NCBI RefSeq assembly: GCF_039645995.1
Contig: NZ_CP147920.1
Coordinates: 1,488,001 to 1,552,000, forward strand
Length of the DNA stretch: 64,000 nucleotides
Reading direction: 5' to 3'
DNA from: Sulfurimonas sp. HSL3-1
GTDB lineage: Bacteria; Campylobacterota; Campylobacteria; Campylobacterales; Sulfurimonadaceae
The notes below the pieces were generated by a model. It saw only the letters and a list, made by a program, of their open reading frames with translations, did no database searches and had not been told where the DNA came from. Made by a program: the position numbers and the translations under genes. Positions 31,539-39,820 of the stretch are shown in pieces; position 1 is the stretch's first letter, and the number at the start of each line of letters is the position of its first letter.

Positions 31539-31670
31539 ATGCGATTGATTTGTAAAAGGTTCTCTTTGAGAGCCGCCATTACGTTTTTGTTCTTCTACTC
31601 CCTTGCATTCGCGGTGCTGCTGTCACCGCGAACCTTTCTCCAAAAAACATTGACAACTGAAACTGCATAG
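31539..31670 (+). CDS. Possible 43-aa membrane peptide
   Basis: A short frame begins MRLICKRFSLRAAITFLFFYSLAFAVLL and ends LTTETA: a basic N-terminus, one hydrophobic helix and a short tail. It fills part of the 357-bp gap between the aldo/keto reductase and galU and lies behind a plausible -10 and a 5' hairpin. It could be a small membrane protein or a type I-toxin-like peptide; it could also be chance. Confidence 0.35.
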   Translation: MRLICKRFSLRAAITFLFFYSLAFAVLLSPRTFLQKTLTTETA

Positions 31671-31755
31671 AAAACTTGGTATAAAGCGGTATGGAAGTGT
31701 GCCGACCGCAGCGGCCGTCACGGGGAAGGAAAAGCTGAGTTGCGAAGCGATGCGG

Positions 31756-32607
31756 CTACTTCTTTGCCGCTTTCGCCTCCGCTTTTTTCTCAAGATCGTA
31801 GAAATAGTTCGTCGCTTCGACGAAACCGTCGACGCTTCCGCAGTCAAACCGCTTGCCCTTGAACCTGTAGCCGAGGACCATCCCTTTTTTTGCCTGGGTC
31901 AGCAGGGCATCGGTGATCTGCAGCTCGCCGTTTTTGCCCGGCTTGGTATTTTTGATCACCTCGAAGATATCCGGTGTCAGGATATAGCGGCCGATAATGG
32001 CGAGGTTGGAAGGGGCTTTGTCGTTATCGGGTTTTTCCACCATGTCGTCGACCATGAAAACACCGTCCTCGATCTCGCGGCCGGCGATGACGCCGTATTT
32101 GTAGACCTGATCCTTCGGGACTTCCATAATGGCGACAATGCAGCATTTGTACTTGTTGTAGAGGTCCACCATCTGCTTGAGCACCCCGTCACCCGCCGGG
32201 TTGATACAGAGGTCGTCGGCAAGAATGACGGCAAAAGGGTCGCTCTCGCCGACAAGGACTTTCCCCTTGTAGATGGCGTCGCCGAGCCCTTTCATCTCGT
32301 TCTGGCGTGTATAGGTGAAGGTACAGTTGTCGATCAGGCGGCGGATGTCTTTGAGCAGCGATTCTTTCGAGGAGCCCTTGATCTGGTGTTCAAGCTCGTA
32401 GCTGATGTCGAAATGGTCGGTGATGGCGCGCTTGCCACGGCCGGTGATGACGGCCATGACATCGCAGCCGGCCTCGTTGGCCTCTTCAACCCCGTACTGG
32501 ATCAACGGCTTCGTCAGGATCGGCAGCATCTCTTTGGGCATCGCTTTGGTCGCGGGCAGAAACCGCGTGCCGTATCCGGCCGCGGGAAATAAACATTTTG
32601 TAATCAT
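31756..32607 (-). CDS. galU: UTP-glucose-1-phosphate uridylyltransferase
   Basis: 283 aa. It makes UDP-glucose from glucose-1-phosphate and UTP. Sequence marks are CLFPAAGYGTRFLPATKAMPKEMLPI at the N-terminus, the ADDLCI metal site, EKPDNDKAPSNLAIIGRYIL and FDCGSVDGFVEA. Normal length. Its start overlaps the GH13 stop (ATGA), making it the last gene of the five-gene operon. In that setting it would turn glucose-1-phosphate released by the phosphorylase back into the nucleotide sugar donor. Confidence 0.95.
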   Translation of the reverse strand: MITKCLFPAAGYGTRFLPATKAMPKEMLPILTKPLIQYGVEEANEAGCDVMAVITGRGKRAITDHFDISYELEHQIKGSSKESLLKDIRRLIDNCTFTYTRQNEMKGLGDAIYKGKVLVGESDPFAVILADDLCINPAGDGVLKQMVDLYNKYKCCIVAIMEVPKDQVYKYGVIAGREIEDGVFMVDDMVEKPDNDKAPSNLAIIGRYILTPDIFEVIKNTKPGKNGELQITDALLTQAKKGMVLGYRFKGKRFDCGSVDGFVEATNYFYDLEKKAEAKAAKK

Positions 32608-34379
32608 TCAAACTCCTTTTCATTGATGATGGGCAACACGCTGTTGCAGCACTCTTCGAACGCCTCGACATCGATACGGCATTTTATCCACATCACGCCG
32701 TAACCTTCAATCTGCAGCGTCTCCGAGGTTACATGGATGTTACCGATACACTCCGTCGCCGCGAGCTCGACGTAATCGGGCAGACGGAAATTCACCGTCT
32801 CATTGCTGAAGTTATGCACCGCCAGCATATGGCTGTCCATATCGCGGCTCTCGCGCTGGAGGCAGAAGAGCGAGGGGTGCAGATTCAGGAAGACAAAGGG
32901 ACCGAAGGGATCGAAGGCCGTCTCGTTGATCCGGATGGAGAGCAGACGCTTGTATGCCAGATAGACCCGCCGCTCCAGGCTCCCCTCCTTCTGCAGCTGT
33001 TCATCAAGCCAGTTGGAGTTGAACTTCTCGCGGTTGATGGAGCGGTTTATCCCCGTCATTTTGACACCCTCGAGATAGTTGCGCGAACCGAACAGCGAAT
33101 GGAAGTAGATTCCCGGCACCCCCGGCATGGCCAGGGCCACAGCCTGGGTCAAAAGCATCCGTTTGGCCCGGACGGCGTCGTCTTCCTCGGGCGGCGTCAG
33201 CAGGTCGATGTAGCTGCAGTTGAGCTCGTAGGGGCTCTCCGTGCCGTCGGTATTCGCCCGGTAGGAGACAAGTCCCTCCGAACGTTTGGCGGCCGCCTCG
33301 AGCACCCCGATCTCGCGCTCGCTGAGGATCTCGCTCACGGGCCGCAGGCCCACCCCGTCGTGCGACGCGGTAAAGTTGAAGAAACAGACTTTGTCGCTGG
33401 GCAGCTTCAGCGTCCGCGCCCAGGAGAGCAGTTTGGCGGGGTTGCCCGTCAGCACCGCGTGCGCCAGCAGCGGAGGCAGCGCAAAGTTGTAGACCATCTG
33501 CGCCTCGTCATCCCCGCTGCCGAAATAGGAGACGTTCTCCTGGTGCGGCACGTTCGTTTCGGTAATGATGATGACCTCGGGCGCGACCTTGTGCAGCACT
33601 TCCCGCATCAGCTGGATCAGTTCGTGGGTCTGCTCCAGGTGAACACAGGGGGTCCCGATCTCCTTCCAGACGAAGGCGATGGCGTCCAGGCGCAGTAGCG
33701 TCGCCCCCTTTTCGATGTAAAAAAAGAGCGCATCGAGCACCGCCAGCAGCACCTTGTAATTGGCATAGTTCAGGTCGACCTGGTCGCGGCTGAAGGTCGT
33801 CCAGATATAGCGGATGCGTCCCTCGACATCTTTGAACTCGTGCAGCAGCGGCGAGGTCCTGGGACGCACGACCTGGCTCAGGTCCAGCGTGGGATCGGCA
33901 TCGATGAAAAAGTCGGCGTAGGCGTGATCGCCCTCGAGGTACTTTTTGAACCAGTTCGAGAACTGGGAGACGTGGTTGATGACCGCGTCGAACATCAGGC
34001 GAAAGTGGGTACCGAGCAGCTCCACTTCCCCCCAGGAGCCGCAGTGCGGGTCGACCGCCTTGTAATCGACGACGGAGAATCCGTCATCCGAGGAGTAGGG
34101 GTAAAACGGCAGCAGGTGGACCGAATTGACCAGGCCGTCGATATGCGAAAAGAGAAAGTCATTGAGTTCTTTGAGCGGCGGTTCGGGCGGGCTCTGCACC
34201 TGATCGCCGTAGGTGATGAGAATGGCGTCCTTCTCGCTGAGCTGATAGGGATGGGATTCGATCCGTTCGCGGTAGGTGTTGATCAGCTCCCGTATGCCCG
34301 TGTAGGCTTCGTCCGCGTCGTCAGAGCTGTAAAGGACCGACAGACGCTCCCGTATGGAGTGCGGTTCATACTGGATCAT
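32604..34379 (-). CDS. GH13 (subfamily 18-type) sugar phosphorylase, probable glucosylglycerate phosphorylase
   Basis: 591 aa. The barrel matches sucrose-phosphorylase-type GH13_18: HLLPFYPYSSDDGFSVVDY, FDAVINHVSQFSNWF, the nucleophile Asp in LLRLDAIAFVWKEIGT, the acid/base Glu in VIIITETNVPH and the third Asp in NFTASHDGVGLRP. Members phosphorolyse sucrose, glucosylglycerol or glucosylglycerate. Because it lies between a GT81-like synthase and galU, and with a glycerate kinase, I favour glucosylglycerate, yielding glucose-1-phosphate and glycerate. Substrate is inferred from context. Spacing to the synthase is 3 bp and it overlaps galU. Confidence 0.87.
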   Translation of the reverse strand: MIQYEPHSIRERLSVLYSSDDADEAYTGIRELINTYRERIESHPYQLSEKDAILITYGDQVQSPPEPPLKELNDFLFSHIDGLVNSVHLLPFYPYSSDDGFSVVDYKAVDPHCGSWGEVELLGTHFRLMFDAVINHVSQFSNWFKKYLEGDHAYADFFIDADPTLDLSQVVRPRTSPLLHEFKDVEGRIRYIWTTFSRDQVDLNYANYKVLLAVLDALFFYIEKGATLLRLDAIAFVWKEIGTPCVHLEQTHELIQLMREVLHKVAPEVIIITETNVPHQENVSYFGSGDDEAQMVYNFALPPLLAHAVLTGNPAKLLSWARTLKLPSDKVCFFNFTASHDGVGLRPVSEILSEREIGVLEAAAKRSEGLVSYRANTDGTESPYELNCSYIDLLTPPEEDDAVRAKRMLLTQAVALAMPGVPGIYFHSLFGSRNYLEGVKMTGINRSINREKFNSNWLDEQLQKEGSLERRVYLAYKRLLSIRINETAFDPFGPFVFLNLHPSLFCLQRESRDMDSHMLAVHNFSNETVNFRLPDYVELAATECIGNIHVTSETLQIEGYGVMWIKCRIDVEAFEECCNSVLPIINEKEFE

Positions 34380-34382
34380 CCG

Positions 34383-35600
34383 CTACGCCTCCTGCGCATC
34401 CAACGCGACGGCACGGGCGAATTTTTCCGAGAACTCCGGCAGCACCGAGCGGACGGTAATCCACGGGGACATCGACGGCACCCCCAGCGGGTTCTCGAAG
34501 AACTCCCTGGCCGCCTCCTCGATGGCGTCCTGGAAGGCTTCGACGGCGCCGATCTCCTTCTCGCGGTTGTACTCCAGGCCGTTGAGCTTGGAGAGCGCCA
34601 CGTACTTGGAGATCTCGAAACGCGACTCCTGGAAGTACGTCGCCAGCAGGGTCTTGAAATGCGACTCCGTAAAGACGATCCCCTCCTGCGCCATCACCCG
34701 GAAGAGCGCCTTGGCGATGTCGCCGGCCATTTTGTAGACGCCGCCGCCTTCGGTCTTGTTGCCGAGGTCCTGGTGTTTGTGCTCGTAGGTATCCATGATC
34801 TCCGTCTGGCAGATACGGCGGTTGGAGGTGTTCTTGTAGACCTCGCTGAGTGTCGAGACCTCCAGGCCCCAGGTCGGCGAGATGGCGATACCGCGTCCCA
34901 GCGAACGGATAAAGGCGAACTCCCCCGAAAGCGCGTAGCGGAAGCTGTCCATGTATTCGAGGTAGCGGTTCTTGCCCATCACCTTCTCCAGCGCATGGAT
35001 CAGCGGGGTGTAGAAAAGGCGCGTGACCCTGCCGTGGAGCTTGTTCGTCACCCGGGAGTAGTACCCTTTGTTGAACTCGTAATCCAGGGCCGGGTGGACG
35101 ATTGGGTAGAAAAGACGGGCGACGATCTCGCGCGAGTAGTTGACGATGTCGCAGTCATGCAGGGCGAAGGCGTAGTTCTCCTCCCCCGTCAGGCCGTAGC
35201 CGATCATCGTCCAGACGTTGCGCCCCTTGCCGGGATCTTTCAGGCAGGGGAAACCTTCGCGGGTCAGCTCCGCGTAGAGCTCCTGGATACGCGGGCCGTC
35301 GTTCCAGAGGACGTCCACTTCGCAGGGGAGCTGCACCATCAGTTTTTTTACCTCGAGGAACTGCTCGTGGGTCGCGCGGTCGAGCCCGAGGATGATGCGG
35401 TGCAGGTAACGGACATGCTTCAGCTCCTCGATGATTGTATGCATCGCCGGCGTTTCGAACTCGCTGTAGAGCGCAGGCAGCAGCAGGACCATCTTGCGGC
35501 GTTCGGACATGTGTTCCAGGTCCTTTTCCATTGCCTCGAGACTTCTGTCCCCTACCCGTTGCAGTGATGTGATCACCCCGTTTTGAAAAAAGTCAGCCAT
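34383..35600 (-). CDS. GT81-like glycosyltransferase, probable glucosyl-3-phosphoglycerate synthase
   Basis: 405 aa GT-A-fold retaining transferase. The metal-binding DxD appears as HDCDIVNYSREIV, and the C-terminal TYEHKHQDLGNKTEGGGVYKMAGDIAKAL is typical of glucosyl-3-phosphoglycerate synthases. It should join glucose from UDP- or GDP-glucose to 3-phosphoglycerate. The N-terminal 40 residues are an extra helical segment. It overlaps the glycerate kinase stop by 8 bp. Mannosyl-3-phosphoglycerate synthesis is an alternative, though the phosphorylase and galU point to glucose. Confidence 0.82.
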   Translation of the reverse strand: MADFFQNGVITSLQRVGDRSLEAMEKDLEHMSERRKMVLLLPALYSEFETPAMHTIIEELKHVRYLHRIILGLDRATHEQFLEVKKLMVQLPCEVDVLWNDGPRIQELYAELTREGFPCLKDPGKGRNVWTMIGYGLTGEENYAFALHDCDIVNYSREIVARLFYPIVHPALDYEFNKGYYSRVTNKLHGRVTRLFYTPLIHALEKVMGKNRYLEYMDSFRYALSGEFAFIRSLGRGIAISPTWGLEVSTLSEVYKNTSNRRICQTEIMDTYEHKHQDLGNKTEGGGVYKMAGDIAKALFRVMAQEGIVFTESHFKTLLATYFQESRFEISKYVALSKLNGLEYNREKEIGAVEAFQDAIEEAAREFFENPLGVPSMSPWITVRSVLPEFSEKFARAVALDAQEA

Positions 35601-36876
35601 TATCCTCTCCTTTGTAAGCTAATACCACATCCATGACATTGGTGCCGGTGTAGCCGGTCTTGATCAGGGCCTCTTTGCCTGCGAAGAACGTGTTGGAGTC
35701 GAAACGCGCCAGAGCGTCGTCGATCTCCGCGGTGCTGCAGCGCCGGAATAGCGTATCGGAAATGCGCGCCCCCGCCGCATCCGAATTGCCGTCGATCCCG
35801 TCCGTGCCTGCACAAATGATATCGTAACTGCACTCCGTCCCCAAATGCCGGAGGCAGAGCAGTGCAAAATGCTGGTTCCGGCCGCCCCGGCCGCCGCCGG
35901 AGACCGTGACCGTCGTTTCGCCCCCCTGCAGGAGCAGCGTTCCGGGAGGCAGGGCCTTAAAGCGGCGGCAGAACGCCTCCGCCGCCTCGGCGACATCCCC
36001 CTGGATGGGGGTTTCGACCACCCGCACGTCGCGGCCGTGTTCCACGCCGCAGGCTGCCGCGGCTGCCAGGGCCTGCTTGTTGCTGCCGATGAGCAGATGT
36101 TTCACCGTCGGGAGCGGAAGCGTCGGCGTTTCGGGAACGCCCCCCTTCTCCCCCTTCGTCAGTACCTCGCGTACCGTCTCGGGCAGCCTTTCCATCAACC
36201 CTCTGTCCCGCAGAAGCGCCGTCACGTCGGCGTAGGTGCTCCGGTCGCAGTACAGCGGTGCGGAGCCGATCGTTTCCAGATCGTCCCCGATGACGTCGGA
36301 GACGACCAGGACAAGCACCGTCGCCCTGGTCATCTGCGCCAGCCGTCCCCCCTTGATCATGGAGAGGTGCTTGCGCACGCTGTTCGTCTCTTCGATGCTG
36401 CAGCCGTTTTCCAGCAGCAGACGGGTCGTCTCCGCCATCGCCCCGAGCGTGACCGGGGGCAGCGGTTTTTCGATCAGTGCGGAGGTACCGCCGCTGAGCA
36501 GAAAAAGGATCAGGTCCCCTTCGCCCGCCCGGGCAAACTGTTCCATCAGCCGCTCGGCGGCTTCGACGCTCTCTTCGGAGGGGAGGGGATGGGTGCTGTG
36601 GACGTAGGTGCAGTAGCCGAGCGGACGTTCCGCTTCGGGGGTGACGATGATCCCGCCGGCGATCCGCTCTCCCAAAATGGCTTCGCACGCTTCGGCCATC
36701 GGCAGCGCGGCTTTGCCCGCGCCGCAGAGATAGAGGTTGCCGTAGCGCTCCAGGTCCAGCCGCTCGCCGCCGACGTAGAGCACTCCGTCATGCAGCCGCA
36801 TCCGGCCCGGCAGCATACGCTGGGGCATCACCGCGTCAATCGCGGCATCGAAGAGGGATGCCAGTTCAGGCAACAC
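35593..36876 (-). CDS. Glycerate kinase, MOFRL (GK-II) family
   Basis: 427 aa. The DUF4147/MOFRL glycerate kinase layout is clear: LYLCGAGKAALPMAEA, LILFLLSGGTSALIEKP, TNSVRKHLSMIKGGRLA, VSDVIGDDLETIGSAP and the C-terminal ETTVTVSGGGRGGRNQHFALL with DGIDGNSDAAGA. Members phosphorylate glycerate, usually at position 2. Here it would return glycerate released by phosphorolysis to glycolysis, and via 2-/3-phosphoglycerate exchange back to the synthase. It overlaps neighbours on both sides (8 and 11 bp). Confidence 0.9.
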   Translation of the reverse strand: MLPELASLFDAAIDAVMPQRMLPGRMRLHDGVLYVGGERLDLERYGNLYLCGAGKAALPMAEACEAILGERIAGGIIVTPEAERPLGYCTYVHSTHPLPSEESVEAAERLMEQFARAGEGDLILFLLSGGTSALIEKPLPPVTLGAMAETTRLLLENGCSIEETNSVRKHLSMIKGGRLAQMTRATVLVLVVSDVIGDDLETIGSAPLYCDRSTYADVTALLRDRGLMERLPETVREVLTKGEKGGVPETPTLPLPTVKHLLIGSNKQALAAAAACGVEHGRDVRVVETPIQGDVAEAAEAFCRRFKALPPGTLLLQGGETTVTVSGGGRGGRNQHFALLCLRHLGTECSYDIICAGTDGIDGNSDAAGARISDTLFRRCSTAEIDDALARFDSNTFFAGKEALIKTGYTGTNVMDVVLAYKGEDNG

Positions 36877-37675
36877 CGAAGAGCTCCTGCAATACGGCGT
36901 TCCAGCCCCTGGGGCCCGGATAGGGGGCCTTGATGAGATTGGGAAGGTTGATGGCGGCGTAACTGCCGTCGTGCTTGGGAATGAGGACCGGGATGTCGAC
37001 GCTCTGCAGCATCGAGAAATCGTTCTCGCTGTCGCCCAGCGCGATGGAACTGAAATGGATCCCCGTCGACGCTTCCGCGCGCTCGAGCAGTGCCTGGACC
37101 GCGCTGCCCTTGCTCTGGTTGCGTCCGATAAGATGGTAGAAACGCCCCCCTTTGGTCACCGTGAACCCCTCGGCCGAGACGGTGGCGACCAGTTCGTCGA
37201 ACAGGCTCTCGTCTTCCATAATGAAGGGTTCGGAGCAGTAGCGCGTCTTGGCCATCACCGCCCCTTCGGTGTGCAGTCCCGTCCGTTCGGCGACCTCGTC
37301 ATGGTGCATATGCGAAAAGCCGCGAAGACGGAAGCGGGATTTCAGGCTGTCGAGCAGGTTCGTACAGGCGTCGTAGGCGGCACCCAGGGTGATCACCTCG
37401 TAGTCGGCCTCGTGGTCTGCGCCGTAGAAGCGGCTGCAGCAACGCGGGATGAAGATCGCTCCGCCGTTTTCCACGATAAAGGGGGCGCAGAGCCCCATCT
37501 TCTCCTGGAGTTTGACGGCTTCGGGCTGTGTTTTACTGGTAACGAACACCAAGGGTATCTCTTCACGTATCAGGTAGTCGATCGCGGGCTGGGCCGCAGA
37601 ATGCGAGTAGGTTTCGTGGTCAAGCAGTGTGGCATCGAGGTCAGTGAAAACGATGTAGTGCGGCGAATCAGACAT
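36866..37675 (-). CDS. HAD-IIB phosphatase, mannosyl/glucosyl-3-phosphoglycerate phosphatase type
   Basis: 269 aa. HAD motifs: FTDLDATLLDHETYS (nucleophile Asp and acid Asp), VFVTSKTQ, and the late ALGDSENDFSMLQSVD. The cap and motifs match mannosyl-3-phosphoglycerate phosphatases (MpgP/YedP), which also accept glucosyl-3-phosphoglycerate. It should remove phosphate from the synthase product to give the free osmolyte. First gene of the operon; the ATG is at 37675, and about 140 bp separates it from the divergent HAD gene. Confidence 0.87.
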   Translation of the reverse strand: MSDSPHYIVFTDLDATLLDHETYSHSAAQPAIDYLIREEIPLVFVTSKTQPEAVKLQEKMGLCAPFIVENGGAIFIPRCCSRFYGADHEADYEVITLGAAYDACTNLLDSLKSRFRLRGFSHMHHDEVAERTGLHTEGAVMAKTRYCSEPFIMEDESLFDELVATVSAEGFTVTKGGRFYHLIGRNQSKGSAVQALLERAEASTGIHFSSIALGDSENDFSMLQSVDIPVLIPKHDGSYAAINLPNLIKAPYPGPRGWNAVLQELFGVA

Positions 37676-37819
37676 TCGCTTTGCCTTGCATGTTTATCAT
37701 GTCCCCATTGTAACATCACTGGGGGCGTTATCCGCTGGTGCGCTGCCTGCTTTTTAGGCATACTTGGAAGCTGCCGTTGGGGTATACTATGAAAACAGAC
37801 CGGGAAAGGAGGACATTTT

Positions 37820-38572
37820 ATGACCACCTCTACCATTAAAGGCGTCCTGTGCGATATCGGCGGGGTCCTGTACGAAGGCGACACCCCCTACCCCGGCGCC
37901 GTCGAAGCGATTGCACGGCTCAAAGCGGCCTACCCCGTCCGCTTTGTGACCAATACGACGCAGAAGAGGGGTGCGGATGTCGTGGCCAAGCTGCAGCGGA
38001 TGGGCTTCGGCATCGAGGCCTCGGAGGTGATCACCGCCCTCGATGTCACCAAGGCGTACCTGATGAAGCACAAAAGCCGGGCGACCTTCCTGCTCACCGA
38101 CAGTGCCGAAGCCTTTTTCGACGACCTCCCCGACGCCCCCTGCCGCTGCGTCGTCGTTGGCGATGCCCAGGAGAACTTCACCTATGCGCGCCTTAACACC
38201 GCGTTCCGAACCCTCATGGCGGGCGGCGAACTCCTCGCCGCGGCGAAAAACCGCTACTTCAAGGACCACAGCGGCCGGCTCAGCATGGACGCCGGGGGGT
38301 TTGTCACGGCCCTGGAGTACGCCTCGGGTAAAACGGCGACGGTCATCGGAAAGCCGAGCGAGGCCTTCTACCGCCTCGCCTGCGCCCAGATGGGGCTCGA
38401 ACCCGAAGCGGCGGTGATGATCGGCGACGATATCGAAAGCGACGTCGGCGGCGCCCAGGCGGCGGGACTGCAGGGCATTCTCGTCGAAACGGGCAAATAC
38501 ACCCCCGCCGACCTCGCACGCGGCATCACGCCCGATGCCGTCTTTCCCTCCCTCGCCGAAGTCACCCTCTGA
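37820..38572 (+). CDS. HAD-IIA hydrolase, LHPP/TIGR01458-like
   Basis: 250 aa. It has the HAD-IIA layout: VLCDIGGVLYEGDTPYPGAVEAI at the start, FVTNTTQKRGADV, a C2 cap, then TVIGKPSEAFYRLA and AVMIGDDIESDVGGAQAAGLQGILVETGKY. In this group the usual DxD appears as D-I-G, as I recall for LHPP-type phosphatases. Substrate unknown; relatives hydrolyse phosphohistidine, phospholysine or pyrophosphate. GGAAAGGAGGACATTTT precedes the ATG. Confidence 0.85.
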   Translation: MTTSTIKGVLCDIGGVLYEGDTPYPGAVEAIARLKAAYPVRFVTNTTQKRGADVVAKLQRMGFGIEASEVITALDVTKAYLMKHKSRATFLLTDSAEAFFDDLPDAPCRCVVVGDAQENFTYARLNTAFRTLMAGGELLAAAKNRYFKDHSGRLSMDAGGFVTALEYASGKTATVIGKPSEAFYRLACAQMGLEPEAAVMIGDDIESDVGGAQAAGLQGILVETGKYTPADLARGITPDAVFPSLAEVTL

Positions 38573-38613
38573 AAAGCCCCGGAACCAGACTTGCATATCC
38601 TCCCCCGCACAAT

Positions 38614-38637
38614 AGGACACCTCTATAGAGGTGCCCT
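38614..38637. promoter_or_regulatory. 24-bp palindrome in the leader of the TatD-like gene
   Basis: CACCTCTATAGAGGTG (38618-38633) is a perfect 16-bp palindrome, and flanking AGGA/CCCT extends it to 24 bp with one mismatch. It ends 19 bp before the ATG at 38656, between a HAD gene and the TatD-like gene, so it could be an operator or a 5'-UTR hairpin near the ribosome site. Confidence 0.45.
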
Positions 38638-38655
38638 AACGAGGAGTTTCTATTT

Positions 38656-39258
38656 ATGACCATTGACGTCAACGTTAAAGCAACCAATGAGGATTTTCTC
38701 GACGATATCGACGAGATCATTGAGGATACGATGGTGCAGATCTTTTTTCTGCAGCCCGAAGATGAAGCCGCGCTTGAAAAAGCCAAGGAAGAGGCCGAAG
38801 AGTACACGGCCCTCTTTTACACCGCCCCCCTCTCCCTGGGGGAGCAGAGCGATGCGAAATGCGTGGGCTACCGCGTCAAAAACGCCGACGAACTGCGCGC
38901 CGCCCCCAAAGCGGGCAAACCGCTCTTCGTGGACGAAGCCGACCTGGACGATACGCTGCGCGCGCTTTTGATCGAGCGCGGCGACCAGGGGGTCATCCTC
39001 AACGCCACGCAGGCGCACGAGGAGCTTGAACAGTTCTTCATCGCCATCGGCCCGTCCAACGTCAATGCCTTCGACCATGAGGTCCTTGCGGGCCTCTCCA
39101 TGGACAAGATCATGCTTCAAAGCGGTTTCCCCGAACACGGCTTCGACGAGATCTTCCCGGCAGTCAAAACAATCTCGGACGCGATGTTCCGCCCCGAGCA
39201 CAGCATCATCGCCCGGGCGACGAAGCACGCCCTCTCCCTTGCGGGCCTGAAAAAATAG
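38656..39258 (+). CDS. TatD-like protein, function uncertain
   Basis: 200 aa. The last 70 residues (IAIGPSNVNAFDHEVLAGLSMDKIMLQSGFPEHGFDEIF, read in parts, ending HSIIARATKHALSLAGLKK) resemble the end of TatD-type hydrolases, and similar proteins in related genomes are annotated as such. However, the metal-binding His/Asp residues of active TatD enzymes are not visible in the first 130 residues, which are acidic (DIDEIIEDTMVQIFFLQPEDEAAL). It may be an inactive derivative. GAGGAGTTTCT precedes the ATG. The ankyrin gene follows 13 bp later. Confidence 0.6.
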   Translation: MTIDVNVKATNEDFLDDIDEIIEDTMVQIFFLQPEDEAALEKAKEEAEEYTALFYTAPLSLGEQSDAKCVGYRVKNADELRAAPKAGKPLFVDEADLDDTLRALLIERGDQGVILNATQAHEELEQFFIAIGPSNVNAFDHEVLAGLSMDKIMLQSGFPEHGFDEIFPAVKTISDAMFRPEHSIIARATKHALSLAGLKK

Positions 39259-39271
39259 TCAGGAGCAGCTT

Positions 39272-39706
39272 ATGACCGATATGACAATGAACTGGCTTGC
39301 CGAAAATGATTACGACGCCAAGAACCTCGACCTGCAGGGCAGCTACGGCAATACGGCGCTTATGAAAGCCGCCCGCGAGGGCAACGCCGCGATCGTGCGC
39401 GAACTGCTCGACGCCGGCGCGGACATCATGCTTAAAAACGTCGACGGCAACACGGCGCTGTGGCTCTCCTGCTTCGGCGAAAACCCCGAGGTCGTCTCCA
39501 TGCTCATCGATGCGGGCATCGAACTCGACACGGCGAACGTCAACGGTGTCACCTCCCTGATGTACGCCGCGTCCAGCGGCAAAGAGGCGATGGTGAAGAT
39601 GCTCGTGGACGCGGGCGCCGACGTCGCCATCAAAAACCCCGACGACTTTACGGCCCTCGACCTCGCCGTCACCCCGAAGATCCTCCGCCTGCTGCGGAAA
39701 AAATAG
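39272..39706 (+). CDS. Ankyrin-repeat protein
   Basis: 144 aa with four ankyrin repeats: GNTALMKAAREGNAAIVRELLDAGADI, GNTALWLSCFGENPEVVSMLIDAGIEL, GVTSLMYAASSGKEAMVKMLVDAGADV and DFTALDLAVTPKILRLLRKK (each read as a unit of the standard TALxxAAxxG pattern). Protein-binding scaffold; the partner is unknown. AGGAGCAGCTT precedes the ATG. It follows the TatD-like gene by 13 bp and is likely co-expressed with it. No signal peptide. Confidence 0.9.
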   Translation: MTDMTMNWLAENDYDAKNLDLQGSYGNTALMKAAREGNAAIVRELLDAGADIMLKNVDGNTALWLSCFGENPEVVSMLIDAGIELDTANVNGVTSLMYAASSGKEAMVKMLVDAGADVAIKNPDDFTALDLAVTPKILRLLRKK

Positions 39707-39820
39707 GAGGGAGTCCCTCCCCCTATCTGCTTTCTCACACTGCTCCATACCCCGCTCGACAGCCGCACTTCTCATAGTATAATAGGCGGTAACAAGTGTA
39801 AAACCCGTTCAGGAGAAGCT

